A stretch of DNA of 32,626 bases from Bacteroidales bacterium. GTDB taxonomy: Bacteria > Bacteroidota > Bacteroidia > Bacteroidales > JAGONC01. Below, piece by piece: positions 8,339-16,364 of this stretch. The DNA is taken from assembly GCA_023133655.1 (NCBI GenBank), contig JAGLWB010000316.1, positions 1 to 32,626 of the forward strand, written 5' to 3'. Position 1 is the first letter of the stretch. Each line of letters begins with the position of its first letter. The position numbers and the translations under genes are program-made. The notes under the pieces were generated by a model. It was not told where the DNA came from. It saw only the letters and a program-made list of their open reading frames with translations, and searched no databases.

Positions 8339-9190
8339 ATGAGAAAAGTAATTGTCGTTGCCGTTGATTTTTCAGATTGTTCAATTAATGCATTTGAACA
8401 TGCTTTTTCACTTGCCCAAAAATCTAAATCAGACATAAAAATGGTTTTTGTAAACAAGGCTATCCAGGAAAAATCGGTAGCACTTAAAGATCCGGAAGAG
8501 GCAATTGCCGATGCAAGGAGTCGATTTGAAGAAATGATCAGTATATACCAGCCGAATCTAAAAAACAATGTTATTGAATACAATATCAGAACGGGTAAAG
8601 TTTATCGGGAGATAATCAAACAGGTGAAAGAAGATGATGCTTTCCTTGTTGTAGCAGGTACACATGGTTCATCTGGCTTTGAGGAGTTTTGGATTGGAAG
8701 TAATGCCCAAAAACTTGTTTCAGCCTCTGCTTGCCCGACCATAACTATCGGAGGAGGTATAAAAATCGACCGGAACCTAACTAAGATAGTTTTACCTATC
8801 GACAGCACAACAGAAACACGTCAGAAAGTCCCCTTTACATCGTTGATAGCAAAATATTTTGATGCAAAAATATACATCCTATCTTTGTATTCAACGCATG
8901 TACAGGCAGTTAGAGACCGGGTGGATAAATATTCCGAACAGGTAATTGAATACCTGCAAGAGAATGAAATAGTTTACAACCATGAGGTTATCGAGGTTGA
9001 TAATATTACCAATGACACCATTAAGTATGCAACCGCCATTGAGGCTAATCTCATTTCCATCATGACAGAACAGGAGAAAAAAACAGCTAATTTATGGCTC
9101 GGCCCTTATGCTCAACAGATGATCAATCACTCGCCAATACCGGTTCTTAGTATTCATGCTAAGGAGTACATTCGGACTCTTTCACGGTAG
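8339..9190 (+). CDS. Tandem universal stress protein (UspA), copy 2
   Basis: A 283-aa paralogue of the product of 7036-7884, with the same two-domain plan. The first domain carries the ATP-binding signature in GTHGSSGFEEFWIGSN. The second again lacks it but retains LISIMTEQE and SPIPVLSIH almost unchanged. The FEEFWIGSNA stretch is identical in both copies, which points to duplication around the SPOR gene. The proteins may form homo- or heterodimers, as Usp proteins do. The final base of the TAG stop is the first base of the GTTCAAA array, so the neighbouring repeat unit begins exactly at the end of this gene. Confidence 0.9.
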   Translation: MRKVIVVAVDFSDCSINAFEHAFSLAQKSKSDIKMVFVNKAIQEKSVALKDPEEAIADARSRFEEMISIYQPNLKNNVIEYNIRTGKVYREIIKQVKEDDAFLVVAGTHGSSGFEEFWIGSNAQKLVSASACPTITIGGGIKIDRNLTKIVLPIDSTTETRQKVPFTSLIAKYFDAKIYILSLYSTHVQAVRDRVDKYSEQVIEYLQENEIVYNHEVIEVDNITNDTIKYATAIEANLISIMTEQEKKTANLWLGPYAQQMINHSPIPVLSIHAKEYIRTLSR

Positions 9191-9224
9191 TTCAAAGTTC
9201 AAAGTTCAAGGTTCAAAGTTCAAG
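9190..9224. repeat. Heptamer array, left flank of four-helix unit 2
   Basis: Five 7-bp units of the type GTTCAAA/GTTCAAG, starting on the last base of the Usp stop codon. They are inverted relative to the array at 9814-9869. The 200 bp between this array and the four-helix gene are AT-rich and hold nothing else I can identify. Confidence 0.9.
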
Positions 9225-9426
9225 GTTAACAACTTTGTTTTTGTTTATCACTGTGTGATAGTGCATGTTGTTTTATTTTAAATATAAAAAATAAATAAAA
9301 CAGGGTCACAAAAATTGAAAAATTGGATAAACAAAGAGGGAATAAAATATGGATGCTAATTTTTTGGATGTATTAACTTTTTATTTTCATCAATCCATTT
9401 TTTTAAAAATTTACGTTAAGTAATTA

Positions 9427-9819
9427 ATGTCGACGATTGAAAGGTTTGAGGAGATTGAAGCTTGGAAGAGGGCAAGAATACTATCCAATGAAATATATCA
9501 GATTACATTTCTACGGAATTTTTCTAAAGATTTTGGACTTAAGGACCAGATTACTCGAGCCAGTGGTTCGGTTATGGATAATATTGCTGAAGGGTTCGAA
9601 AGAGGAGGAAACAAAGAATTCATTCAATTTCTGTTTATTGCGAAAGGATCTATAGGGGAAGTCAGGTCGCAGTTATACAGAGCAAAGGACCTGAAATATA
9701 TTTCAGAAACTCAATTCCGTGAAATATACAATCTTACAGTTGAGATTGGAAAATTAGTTGGTGGTTTAATAAAGTACTTATCCAACTCTAAATACAAAGG
9801 CACCAAGTATAAACCTTGA
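9427..9819 (+). CDS. Four-helix-bundle protein, S23/IVS-Avd family (copy 2)
   Basis: A 130-aa protein of the S23/Avd-like family and the best match to the family pattern in this window: FEEIEAWKRARIL at the start, QITRASGSVMDNIAEGFERG in helix 2, and FIQFLFIAKGSIGEVRSQL in helix 3. The final Pro codon and the TGA stop are supplied by the first unit of the right-hand heptamer array (CCTTGAA), so the array and reading frame overlap. Together with both arrays, it fills the whole space between the stop codons of the convergent Usp and aldolase genes. Function is unproven; relatives are helical oligomers thought to bind RNA or DNA. Confidence 0.88.
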   Translation: MSTIERFEEIEAWKRARILSNEIYQITFLRNFSKDFGLKDQITRASGSVMDNIAEGFERGGNKEFIQFLFIAKGSIGEVRSQLYRAKDLKYISETQFREIYNLTVEIGKLVGGLIKYLSNSKYKGTKYKP

Positions 9820-9869
9820 ACTTTAAACTTTAAACCTTGAACTTTAAACCTTGAACTTTGAACTTTAAA
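9814..9869. repeat. Heptamer array, right flank of four-helix unit 2
   Basis: Eight perfect-period 7-bp units (CCTTGAA, CTTTAAA, CTTTGAA). They are the inverted complement of the GTTCAAA array at 9190-9224. The array contains the stop of the four-helix gene and ends at the base before the aldolase stop codon (9870). Confidence 0.9.
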
Positions 9870-10949
9870 CTAGTTTCTATCAACGGCATTAAGATCTTCA
9901 AACGCTTCTTTTAAGCGGTTAACCAAAGAAATTTCACCTGCGTGTAGCCATTTCCGTGGGTCATAGTACTTTTTATTTGGTTTGTCATCTCCCTCAGGAT
10001 TGCCTATCTGGCCTTGCAGGTAATCACGGTTTTTTTCATAGTAGCCTTTAACACCGGCCCAAAACGCCCACTGCGTATCTGTGTCGATGTTCATTTTAAT
10101 TACACCATATGAAATAGCTTCACGTATCTTCTCTTGAGGAGATCCGGAGCCACCATGAAAAACAAAGTTAACAGGGTTTAGGCCTGTATTATATTTTTCC
10201 TGAATGTATTTTTGTGAATTATGCAGGATAACCGGCTCCAGCCTTACATTCCCCGGTTTGTAAACACCATGTACATTACCAAATGAGGCAGCAATAGTAA
10301 ATCGATCGCTGATCTTCATCAACTCTTCGTAAGCATAGGCAACATGTTCGGGTTGCGTATATAACTTGGAACTATCGATCCCGGTATTATCAACGCCATC
10401 TTCTTCGCCACCGGTAATCCCAAGCTCAATTTCCAATGTCATATCGATCTTGCTCATTCGTTTAAGGTATTTTAGGCTTATTGCTATGTTTTCTTCGATT
10501 GGTTCGGCAGAAAGGTCCAGCATATGCGAGCTAAACAAAGGAATTCCATTTTTTTTGTAAAACGATTCACCGGCATCAAGTAATCCATCAATCCATGGCA
10601 ATAATTTTTTAGCTGCATGATCGGTATGAATAATCACCGGAATCCCATAAAGAGACGCTATCTGATGAATATGGTATGCACCGGAAACAGTGCCGGCAAT
10701 GGCAGCTCGTTCATTCTCATTTGAAACACCTTTTCCTGCATAAAAACTCCCGCCTCCATTTGAAAACTGAATGATAACAGGTGAGTTCATCTCCCTGGCA
10801 GCTTCCATCACAGCATTGATTGAGTCGGTGCCGACGACGTTAACTGCAGGTAATGCAAAATTATTTTCCTTAGCAATCCTGAAAATTTCCTGAACGTCAT
10901 CACCGGTAACAACACCGGGAGCTACTTTATTAAATATTTTTTCTGACAT
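9870..10949 (-). CDS. fbaA: Class II fructose-bisphosphate aldolase
   Basis: Zn-dependent cleavage of fructose 1,6-bisphosphate to dihydroxyacetone phosphate and glyceraldehyde 3-phosphate in glycolysis, and the reverse in gluconeogenesis; cytoplasmic. The 359-aa length and motifs match the FbaA type: metal and catalytic region HTDHAA (H108, D110, H111), acidic LEIELGITGGEEDG, GNVHG (H227) and FHGGSGS (H265), then KMNIDTDTQWA. All Zn ligands expected by comparison with E. coli FbaA are present. The stop directly follows the heptamer array, and a -7-like box lies 45 bp upstream of the start. Single-gene unit. Confidence 0.96.
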   Translation of the reverse strand: MSEKIFNKVAPGVVTGDDVQEIFRIAKENNFALPAVNVVGTDSINAVMEAAREMNSPVIIQFSNGGGSFYAGKGVSNENERAAIAGTVSGAYHIHQIASLYGIPVIIHTDHAAKKLLPWIDGLLDAGESFYKKNGIPLFSSHMLDLSAEPIEENIAISLKYLKRMSKIDMTLEIELGITGGEEDGVDNTGIDSSKLYTQPEHVAYAYEELMKISDRFTIAASFGNVHGVYKPGNVRLEPVILHNSQKYIQEKYNTGLNPVNFVFHGGSGSPQEKIREAISYGVIKMNIDTDTQWAFWAGVKGYYEKNRDYLQGQIGNPEGDDKPNKKYYDPRKWLHAGEISLVNRLKEAFEDLNAVDRN

Positions 10950-10994
10950 TTTTTTAATAATTTTAAAGGTTACAGCATGTTATTTAGTGGGTGT

Positions 10995-11002
10995 CAAAAA
11001 TA
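10995..11002 (-). promoter_or_regulatory. Candidate -7 box for the aldolase gene
   Basis: CAAAAATA on the plus strand reads TATTTTTG on the minus strand, an exact TAnnTTTG match 45 bp upstream of the aldolase ATG. The position where a -33 element would lie falls in the purine-rich array beginning at 11015. Confidence 0.4.
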
Positions 11003-11014
11003 ACCAAAAAATAT

Positions 11015-11097
11015 GAAAGACGAGGAAAGAAAAGAGAAAAGCGAGAAACGAAAAACGAAAAGAAAAATGCGAAAGGCGAAAAACGAAGGCGAAAAAA
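11015..11097. repeat. Degenerate heptamer array, left flank of four-helix unit 3
   Basis: About twelve units of roughly 7 bp built on GAAAAAC/GAAAGGC/GAGAAAC, purine-rich on the plus strand. It ends 2 bp before the stop of the four-helix gene (11100) and is the inverted counterpart of the array at 11559-11690. Confidence 0.8.
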
Positions 11098-11099
11098 AC

Positions 11100-11441
11100 T
11101 TATAAGTTGCTTTTGGCAGTATTTATACTCTTTACAAAGATGGAAATAAGCTCATTGCATTCATTTTTTATTACTTGAAGTTTTTCCGGGTGATTATGTA
11201 AGCGGGCTTTTTCCAGGATGTTAATATTAACATAGGTTTCTCTTAGTTCTTTGAGGACAACTGAGCTTTTATGTATAAAATCTTTTCTGGATTCTGAGCT
11301 TTTAGCTTCACCAAAATTGAGAGCAGTAGAGGTTCCTGATCTAATTATTTGCTGACCCAGATACCTGGCTTCATAACAATTTTTCAAATCTTTAATTAGA
11401 AATAAGATTGTTATTGCAAAATCTGTCAACCGTTTTTCCAT
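11100..11441 (-). CDS. Four-helix-bundle protein, divergent S23 family (copy 3)
   Basis: A 113-aa helical protein, shorter and more divergent than the other three. The helix-2 motif is QQIIRSGTSTALNFGEAKSS, where RSGTS...NFGEA replaces the RAS-S...NIAEG of the others; helix 3 reads KDFIHKSSVVLKELRETYVN. This form is a recognised sister group within the family. It is flanked by long purine/pyrimidine heptamer arrays, one abutting the stop and one about 117 bp upstream of the start. The unit sits between the aldolase gene and tRNA-Arg. Function unknown. Confidence 0.8.
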   Translation of the reverse strand: MEKRLTDFAITILFLIKDLKNCYEARYLGQQIIRSGTSTALNFGEAKSSESRKDFIHKSSVVLKELRETYVNINILEKARLHNHPEKLQVIKNECNELISIFVKSINTAKSNL

Positions 11442-11558
11442 GATACAATTGTATTAGATCATATTAGCTCTCATCCTGTTTATCCGAAAAAACACAATTC
11501 ATACCCCTCCAAAATGATATATTTTTGATTTTTATTTAATTATTAATATTTCCCCTGT

Positions 11559-11690
11559 CTTTCTCTTTTCTCTTCTCTCTTCTCGTTTTTCGTCTTTCTC
11601 TTTTCTTTCTCTTCTCTCTTCTCGTTTTTCATCTTTCTCTTTTCTTTCGCTTTTCTTTTCTCGTTTTTCGTCTTTCGCCTTTCTTTTTCA
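11559..11690. repeat. Degenerate heptamer array, right flank of four-helix unit 3
   Basis: About nineteen 7-bp units (CTTTCTC, TTTTCTC, TTCTCGT, TTTTCGT) in two longer, nearly repeated blocks. Pyrimidine-rich on the plus strand, and thus purine-rich in the sense of the minus-strand gene. A minus-strand frame here would encode only a Lys/Glu/Arg repeat and is not a gene. Confidence 0.85.
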
Positions 11691-11719
11691 TACTTTTGCA
11701 AAACCAACAGAAAAAACCT

Positions 11720-11793
11720 GGTCCCGTAGTTCAATTGGATAGAACGTCAGATTCCGGTTCTGAAGGTTGGGGGTTCGAGTCCCTTCGGGATCA
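11720..11793 (+). tRNA. tRNA-Arg (anticodon CCG)
   Basis: A cloverleaf can be drawn in full: acceptor GGTCCCG/CGGGATC with one G-T pair, D-stem GTTC/GAAC, anticodon stem TCAGA/TCTGA with loop TTCCGGT (anticodon CCG, reading CGG), T-arm GGGGG-TTCGAGT-CCCTT and discriminator A. The CCA end is not encoded. A terminator-like hairpin follows 11 bp downstream. Confidence 0.95.
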
Positions 11794-11804
11794 CAACAAG
11801 AAAA

Positions 11805-11832
11805 AAAAAGCAAGCCCTGGCACTTGCTTTTT
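11805..11832 (+). terminator. Terminator after tRNA-Arg (dispersed hairpin copy 1)
   Basis: Perfect 10-bp stem AAAAAGCAAG/CTTGCTTTTT with loop CCCTGGCA, ending in a T run. With its A-rich 5' arm it could stop transcription from both sides (tRNA on plus, C25 gene on minus). The same hairpin recurs at 15665 and 15767. Confidence 0.8.
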
Positions 11833-11887
11833 CTCTCCTCAAAATTGGTCTCCTAACCAGGATGATGGGAGGTTTTTTTGATGCTGT

Positions 11888-14800
11888 TTATTGGATAATT
11901 ATCTTTTCTGAGGTAGAGGCTTCGGTTCCTATTGTATTCATGAAATATATTCCCGGAGGAAGGTTCGTCAGATCGATAGTTCCGGAGTAGTTTTCTTTAA
12001 TGTCAAATTTTTCAGATTCATAAACCAATGCACCGCTTTGATTGAAAACCATATGGCGAACCTGATCATTATTCGTTGCATTCAAATCGTAATACACTTC
12101 ACCGTTACTGGGATTCGGGTAAATATTAAGCGATAGGTTGTCATTTATCTCATTCGACTCATTTTCAATGGTGATATTTATGAATTTGTGATTTACACAC
12201 CCAAAACTGTTTACCACATATACCTTTAACGTGTGCGTTCCTAATTCGTAATCAGATGAATAGAAGTCTATGCCTGAAGTAGTTTGTCCGTCAGGTAGCC
12301 ATAAGTAATTTTCAATATCTGACGCGTAAACATCTAAATAAATATTTTCACCGGGAGTTATTATTGTGTCGGTTGGAATATTTATTTCCGGTAAAGGTTT
12401 GAAACTTAATGTCATTTCATCCATAGTACTAGTACTAGAATAGACATTTTCGGCGTATATTGTCAAAATAACCTCTCCTGCATCAAGATCTCTGGGGCTG
12501 GGAACATACAGAGGAGACACTTCTGATTGATCGGTAAACCTCCCCGTACCAGATGTTGACCATCTGACAGAACTATAATGTTGTGCAAACCCCGGTACTA
12601 CATAATTGTTGCCTTCACATATGGCCTCATCCTGCCCTGCCATTACCATAATCTGAGTATTCAGGGGAAGATAGATGTCATCGATCCACACACAATCGCT
12701 ACCTCCATAATTCATTTCATCTTTTATGTATTTCCATTCCAGTTTATGAGATCCTGATGGGACAGGAAAGCTTTCCTGTGTCCAGTCAATTTCACCACTC
12801 CATTCCCCCATGATATGCCCATCAATCAGAAATTGCAACTTGTCTTTTCCTTCTTCTGAAGAAACTTTATACCCAAAAGCAACAAAGTCGTTATGCGTGT
12901 TATTGGATTCAAAACTGATGGAGGAGTATTGCTGATTTTGAATGGTCCCCGATTTTAAAGAATATGATCCGTTAAACGATATGCTACAGTCTATTTCCCA
13001 GGGAGCATCTCCTTCGAAAGTCCAGAAGCTACGTGACCCAAAGCCAAAATCAGAAGGATTGCTGTTCTCAAATGTTTCATCAGGTGGCCTGATAGTTGTA
13101 AATTCCCAGATATCTCCTTCAGCCTCACCATGGTCGTTAACCGCATCCACTTTCCAGTAATATGTTTGACTGTAATCAAAAATTGCTTCGGGGATAATTG
13201 AAGTGTCTGAAATGATAACACCATTAATCATGTTTGTTGGTGGGTTATCAGTTCCAAGGTATATTTTATAATAATCGGGTGTGCCACCGATTCCTTTTTC
13301 CCAGTGAAGGGATGAATAAGGGGATACCATGTTCAGATGATTTGCTGGTACAGGTCCCTGAGTTGAAGTGGGATGGGCGATAACAGTTATTTCTCCGAAA
13401 TAAGGGATGTAATTAAAAGCGGTAATAACCACCGTTATACTTCCGGTTTCCAACACCTGATCAAAGAGAACCTCACCTTGCCCGTTTGAGATGGTAGCTT
13501 GCCCCAGAATTTTGTTTCCTGATGATAATGATACAAATCCATTGTCCACATCCGCATAAATTGTTACACCATATGATTCCACTGAGATAACATCGTTATG
13601 TGATGCTTCCATGATTGATGGATTGTCTGTTCTTATCTCCAGTGAGGGATCTCCAAAAATATTCCAGGTATCGGTCACCGGATATGCACCCATGCCATAT
13701 TTGTCATTCATAGCCATGCATCCATTCATGGCTATACCGCCAAAAGTTCTTTTGACATTTCCATTGCCGCTTTCCACAAGAATATCGACCATTACGTCTT
13801 GTGCTTTCATCGGGGGAAACCAGCTTTGCACTGCACTTGACATCAATGCAGCAACTGTACCGGTTGCCTTTGAATTATGAGAAGCCCTCATTAAGCTTTC
13901 AGCGAGGCATGTTTTATTTACAAAATCACCCAAATTGCATCCGGCCGCAATAAAAAAGGGATGCATGTCCCAATTTGTCAGTTTATTTATTTCATATACT
14001 GAAAAGTTTGAGGTGCCCATTTTGGTGAAGTTTCCCATTCCTGTGTATAAAATTGACCCTGCACCTGAGTTTATGTTTTCAACGACCATTGCTTTAGATG
14101 GGTTTCCATTGGCATCATTATTCCCTTGGTTACCATCAAACAATTCATATGCATTCTTGTAAGTGAAATTCAACAGGTCATTTTGCATTTTGCGGACATG
14201 TTCAAAGTCGAGTTCATTATCATCACCGGGCCCAAGATCAGAGCCAATGCCGATGTTTGTTGTCAGCCAATCATTATTTTGAAGCGGATTTTTTTCGTAG
14301 TTTATTGATTTATTGACTTGTAGCATTACCTGATCAACACTTTCTGCTGAAAAACGGCCCACTAAAAGATCCGGATAATGGTCGTTGCCGGCAACATATC
14401 CATAACTTACATCTGATGCGCCATTAGCTGCCTGGTAAGTTGGAACCTGTTCAGCATCACCTACCAGAAGTAAATAGGTAAGTCCTTTTTGAGTGTAATA
14501 ATTTCTTACAAATTCTTTTATCGCGCTGGCATCCCCAATCTCTGATACATCAATCATTTCTGTGGCAATACCCTTTTGGATTTTCCATTCGATAAATGGG
14601 CCCATGGCTTCTTTATATGGCCCGTAAGCAATGATAAGCATATTTCCTGCCTCCGCAACCGGGGTATACCTGAGGGATTCCGTCATTTCTGAAGCATTTA
14701 TAAATTGACGGGAATATATCCTGTTGAATTCTATTGATGAATTTTGCAATGCTGACGGGTGCTCCATAGGGTTCTCTCCATTTTCATCTGCGACAATTAA

Positions 14801-15403
14801 TTCAACGGTCATTGAATGATATACGCGAAGAATTTTTGTGACCGGATTGTATTGAAATGGATAAACTATAATTGTTTGAGCTCTGAAATCTCTTAAAATG
14901 TATGGAGTTTCTGTTTCTGCTAATTTTCCAGGATAGAAATCATCTGTTTGGTACACATTGCTAAATGCTATTTCTTTATCATTCGGGTTTGTGTTACGGT
15001 CTATGGAACCTTTTGAAGGAATAATGTTTATATTTTCATAATCGATATAGTCAGTTGAAGTAACTTTTACCACCATTCCGGCTTTGTCGGGTATAATTAC
15101 TGATGTGGACAGGCTGACCAGATCGGGATAACCTTCGGTTAATAGAGGTACAGCATTTTCTACCCTTATGTTATGGTAGGATTGATTTTGAACAGTAAAC
15201 TCATTCAATAAAAAACCTTCCAGCGTAAACTCAACAGTCGAAATTTGAATGTTTGATTGAATAAGATTGGTCTTTGCTGGTGCAGGGGTTGCAGATGTAA
15301 TCTCCACCCATTTTGAGTCGGCAAATGAATCAAACCCTGTAGCTAATACGAAAAGGGTTATGATTAGAAATTTCAGATAAGATTCGGGCTTGCGGGTAAT
15401 CAT
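11888..15403 (-). CDS. Gingipain-family (C25) secreted protein with T9SS tail, catalytic His missing
   Basis: A 1171-aa protein. Visible parts in order: signal peptide (about 1-28), a gingipain-type propeptide region (about 30-240), a C25 peptidase-like domain (about 250-600, with LLVGDAEQVPTYQ), an Ig-like C25 C-terminal domain, an Fn3-like domain (about 700-780, YYWKVDAVND), a jelly-roll/PKD-like part, and a type A T9SS sorting domain (IYPNPSNGEVYYDL to the end). The nucleophile is present (C489 in AAGCNLGDF). The place of the catalytic His, normally GHG, reads YTGMGNF with Met456. The M456-C489 spacing of 33 equals that of His and Cys in RgpB. The protein is probably exported by T9SS and cell-attached; proteolytic activity is doubtful. 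Confidence 0.88.
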   Translation of the reverse strand: MITRKPESYLKFLIITLFVLATGFDSFADSKWVEITSATPAPAKTNLIQSNIQISTVEFTLEGFLLNEFTVQNQSYHNIRVENAVPLLTEGYPDLVSLSTSVIIPDKAGMVVKVTSTDYIDYENINIIPSKGSIDRNTNPNDKEIAFSNVYQTDDFYPGKLAETETPYILRDFRAQTIIVYPFQYNPVTKILRVYHSMTVELIVADENGENPMEHPSALQNSSIEFNRIYSRQFINASEMTESLRYTPVAEAGNMLIIAYGPYKEAMGPFIEWKIQKGIATEMIDVSEIGDASAIKEFVRNYYTQKGLTYLLLVGDAEQVPTYQAANGASDVSYGYVAGNDHYPDLLVGRFSAESVDQVMLQVNKSINYEKNPLQNNDWLTTNIGIGSDLGPGDDNELDFEHVRKMQNDLLNFTYKNAYELFDGNQGNNDANGNPSKAMVVENINSGAGSILYTGMGNFTKMGTSNFSVYEINKLTNWDMHPFFIAAGCNLGDFVNKTCLAESLMRASHNSKATGTVAALMSSAVQSWFPPMKAQDVMVDILVESGNGNVKRTFGGIAMNGCMAMNDKYGMGAYPVTDTWNIFGDPSLEIRTDNPSIMEASHNDVISVESYGVTIYADVDNGFVSLSSGNKILGQATISNGQGEVLFDQVLETGSITVVITAFNYIPYFGEITVIAHPTSTQGPVPANHLNMVSPYSSLHWEKGIGGTPDYYKIYLGTDNPPTNMINGVIISDTSIIPEAIFDYSQTYYWKVDAVNDHGEAEGDIWEFTTIRPPDETFENSNPSDFGFGSRSFWTFEGDAPWEIDCSISFNGSYSLKSGTIQNQQYSSISFESNNTHNDFVAFGYKVSSEEGKDKLQFLIDGHIMGEWSGEIDWTQESFPVPSGSHKLEWKYIKDEMNYGGSDCVWIDDIYLPLNTQIMVMAGQDEAICEGNNYVVPGFAQHYSSVRWSTSGTGRFTDQSEVSPLYVPSPRDLDAGEVILTIYAENVYSSTSTMDEMTLSFKPLPEINIPTDTIITPGENIYLDVYASDIENYLWLPDGQTTSGIDFYSSDYELGTHTLKVYVVNSFGCVNHKFINITIENESNEINDNLSLNIYPNPSNGEVYYDLNATNNDQVRHMVFNQSGALVYESEKFDIKENYSGTIDLTNLPPGIYFMNTIGTEASTSEKIIIQ

Positions 15404-15562
15404 GATTTTAAGATTTAAAAAAGTAATGACAATTACTGTGCCATTTACATAAATATTGCTTATTCACACTATAAGTGCCTTAAACACAGGATAATAGAAT
15501 TGGCCGATAAAAATTGATGAAAAAATATGAAACACGAAATATAATGTAAGACCTTAAAAGAG

Positions 15563-15664
15563 ATGAAAATAGATAATAGTATAAAACACAATGCTATGCT
15601 TGATAGCTTTGTTTTGAAGGTTGGAAATATCGAGTGTTGCAACTGTTGTGTGTGGGGTAATTAA
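15563..15664 (+). CDS. Possible 33-aa Cys-rich peptide
   Basis: An ATG-started 33-codon frame ending in IECCNCCVWGN, with four Cys in the last ten residues. The terminator-like hairpin begins on the base after its stop codon. There is no clear ribosome binding site and no modification enzyme nearby. It may be chance, or a small secreted or modified peptide; I do not recognise it. Confidence 0.25.
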   Translation: MKIDNSIKHNAMLDSFVLKVGNIECCNCCVWGN

Positions 15665-15690
15665 AAAAGCAAGCCCTGGCACTTGCTTTT
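15665..15690. terminator. Dispersed hairpin copy 2
   Basis: Stem AAAAGCAAG/CTTGCTTTT with loop CCCTGGCA, identical in stem core and loop to the tRNA-Arg terminator. Terminator-like in both directions. It lies directly after the stop of the 33-codon frame. Confidence 0.6.
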
Positions 15691-15766
15691 AAATAATCGC
15701 GGTTTCACATAGATCGTTCAACCAGGCCTGAACGTTATTATTTTGATTATTATTAGTTGATTTTAA

Positions 15767-15792
15767 AAAAGCAAGTCCTGGAACTTGCTTTT
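15767..15792. terminator. Dispersed hairpin copy 3
   Basis: Stem AAAAGCAAG/CTTGCTTTT with loop TCCTGGAA, 102 bp after copy 2. The two loop changes add a T-A pair at the top of the stem, so the structure is retained. Confidence 0.6.
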
Positions 15793-15891
15793 CACCCTAT
15801 CAATGTAACCCTTTCCTACGCGAGATTTCCGCGCCTTTCCTTACCAGGATAGAAAATTCATTATGAAACATTTATTAACCCAAAATTCACT

Positions 15892-16062
15892 TTATGTCAA
15901 AAAATCAGAATCGTAATTATTAGATGGAAAAACCTGCGTGTAATAACTTCTCAGATCAGGTAATACATAATTGTCTTTTGAAATTTGTATGTATCTCTGG
16001 AGTTTTTTCCTCTTAATGATGGTGATCATATCGTCTGCTTTCATCTTTTTATCTTTTGGCAT
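15892..16062 (-). CDS. Possible 56-aa basic protein
   Basis: A minus-strand ATG frame of 56 codons, beginning MPKDKKMKADDMITIIKRKK and ending in an acidic/aromatic tail. It is strongly basic in its first half. An in-frame stop lies 30 bp upstream, so the frame cannot be much longer. No family recognised and no ribosome binding site seen; could be the remnant of a decayed gene. Confidence 0.3.
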   Translation of the reverse strand: MPKDKKMKADDMITIIKRKKLQRYIQISKDNYVLPDLRSYYTQVFPSNNYDSDFLT

Positions 16063-16242
16063 TATGAGGTCAACTATTATGCCAAAAATTTTTCAATCAT
16101 GCTGTATGTTTTAAAAGAGCTGAAAATCAATCAGATAAAATAGTTTAGTATAAAAAGCAATTTGAATTATAAACATGAAAAAGAGTAAAAAACACGAAAT
16201 GACATGAAAAAATAGGAAAATGAGAACTTTTTTATTTTTTGT

Positions 16243-16272
16243 TTTGTTTTTTACTTGTTTGAAATATCTTTG
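16243..16272 (+). promoter_or_regulatory. Promoter of the sensory cluster
   Basis: TTTG at 16243-16246 and TATCTTTG at 16265-16272 match the -33 (TTTG) and -7 (TAnnTTTG) boxes of Bacteroidota with 18 bp between. It lies 92 bp upstream of the first PAS gene, in front of a GGAGAG ribosome binding site near 16350. Confidence 0.55.
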
Positions 16273-16364
16273 CGCCCGGATGAAGAAATGTTAGTATATT
16301 TATAGCGTAATAATTGCTGATTGCAGAGAACTGCATGAAAACGAATAATGGAGAGTGAAAAATT

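Larger units (their letters stand above)
15404..16364. other. 961-bp intergenic stretch
   Basis: No gene above 60 codons is supported here. It holds two copies of the tRNA-terminator hairpin (15665-15690, 15767-15792), a small CGTTCA/TGAACG hairpin (15706-15735 region), two possible tiny ORFs (15563-15664 on plus, 15892-16062 on minus), two loosely similar AT-rich tracts around 15518-15594 and 16110-16215, and a good promoter match at 16243-16272. Confidence 0.6.

Noticed and set aside
9190-9869. CRISPR array
   Set aside because: Units are 7 bp, contiguous and without spacers; no cas genes are present.
11543-11734. 63-codon minus-strand Lys/Glu/Arg-rich frame
   Set aside because: It is the translation of the pyrimidine heptamer array at 11559-11690.
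11696-11881. 61-codon plus-strand frame
   Set aside because: It runs through tRNA-Arg, giving the usual tRNA artefact peptide.
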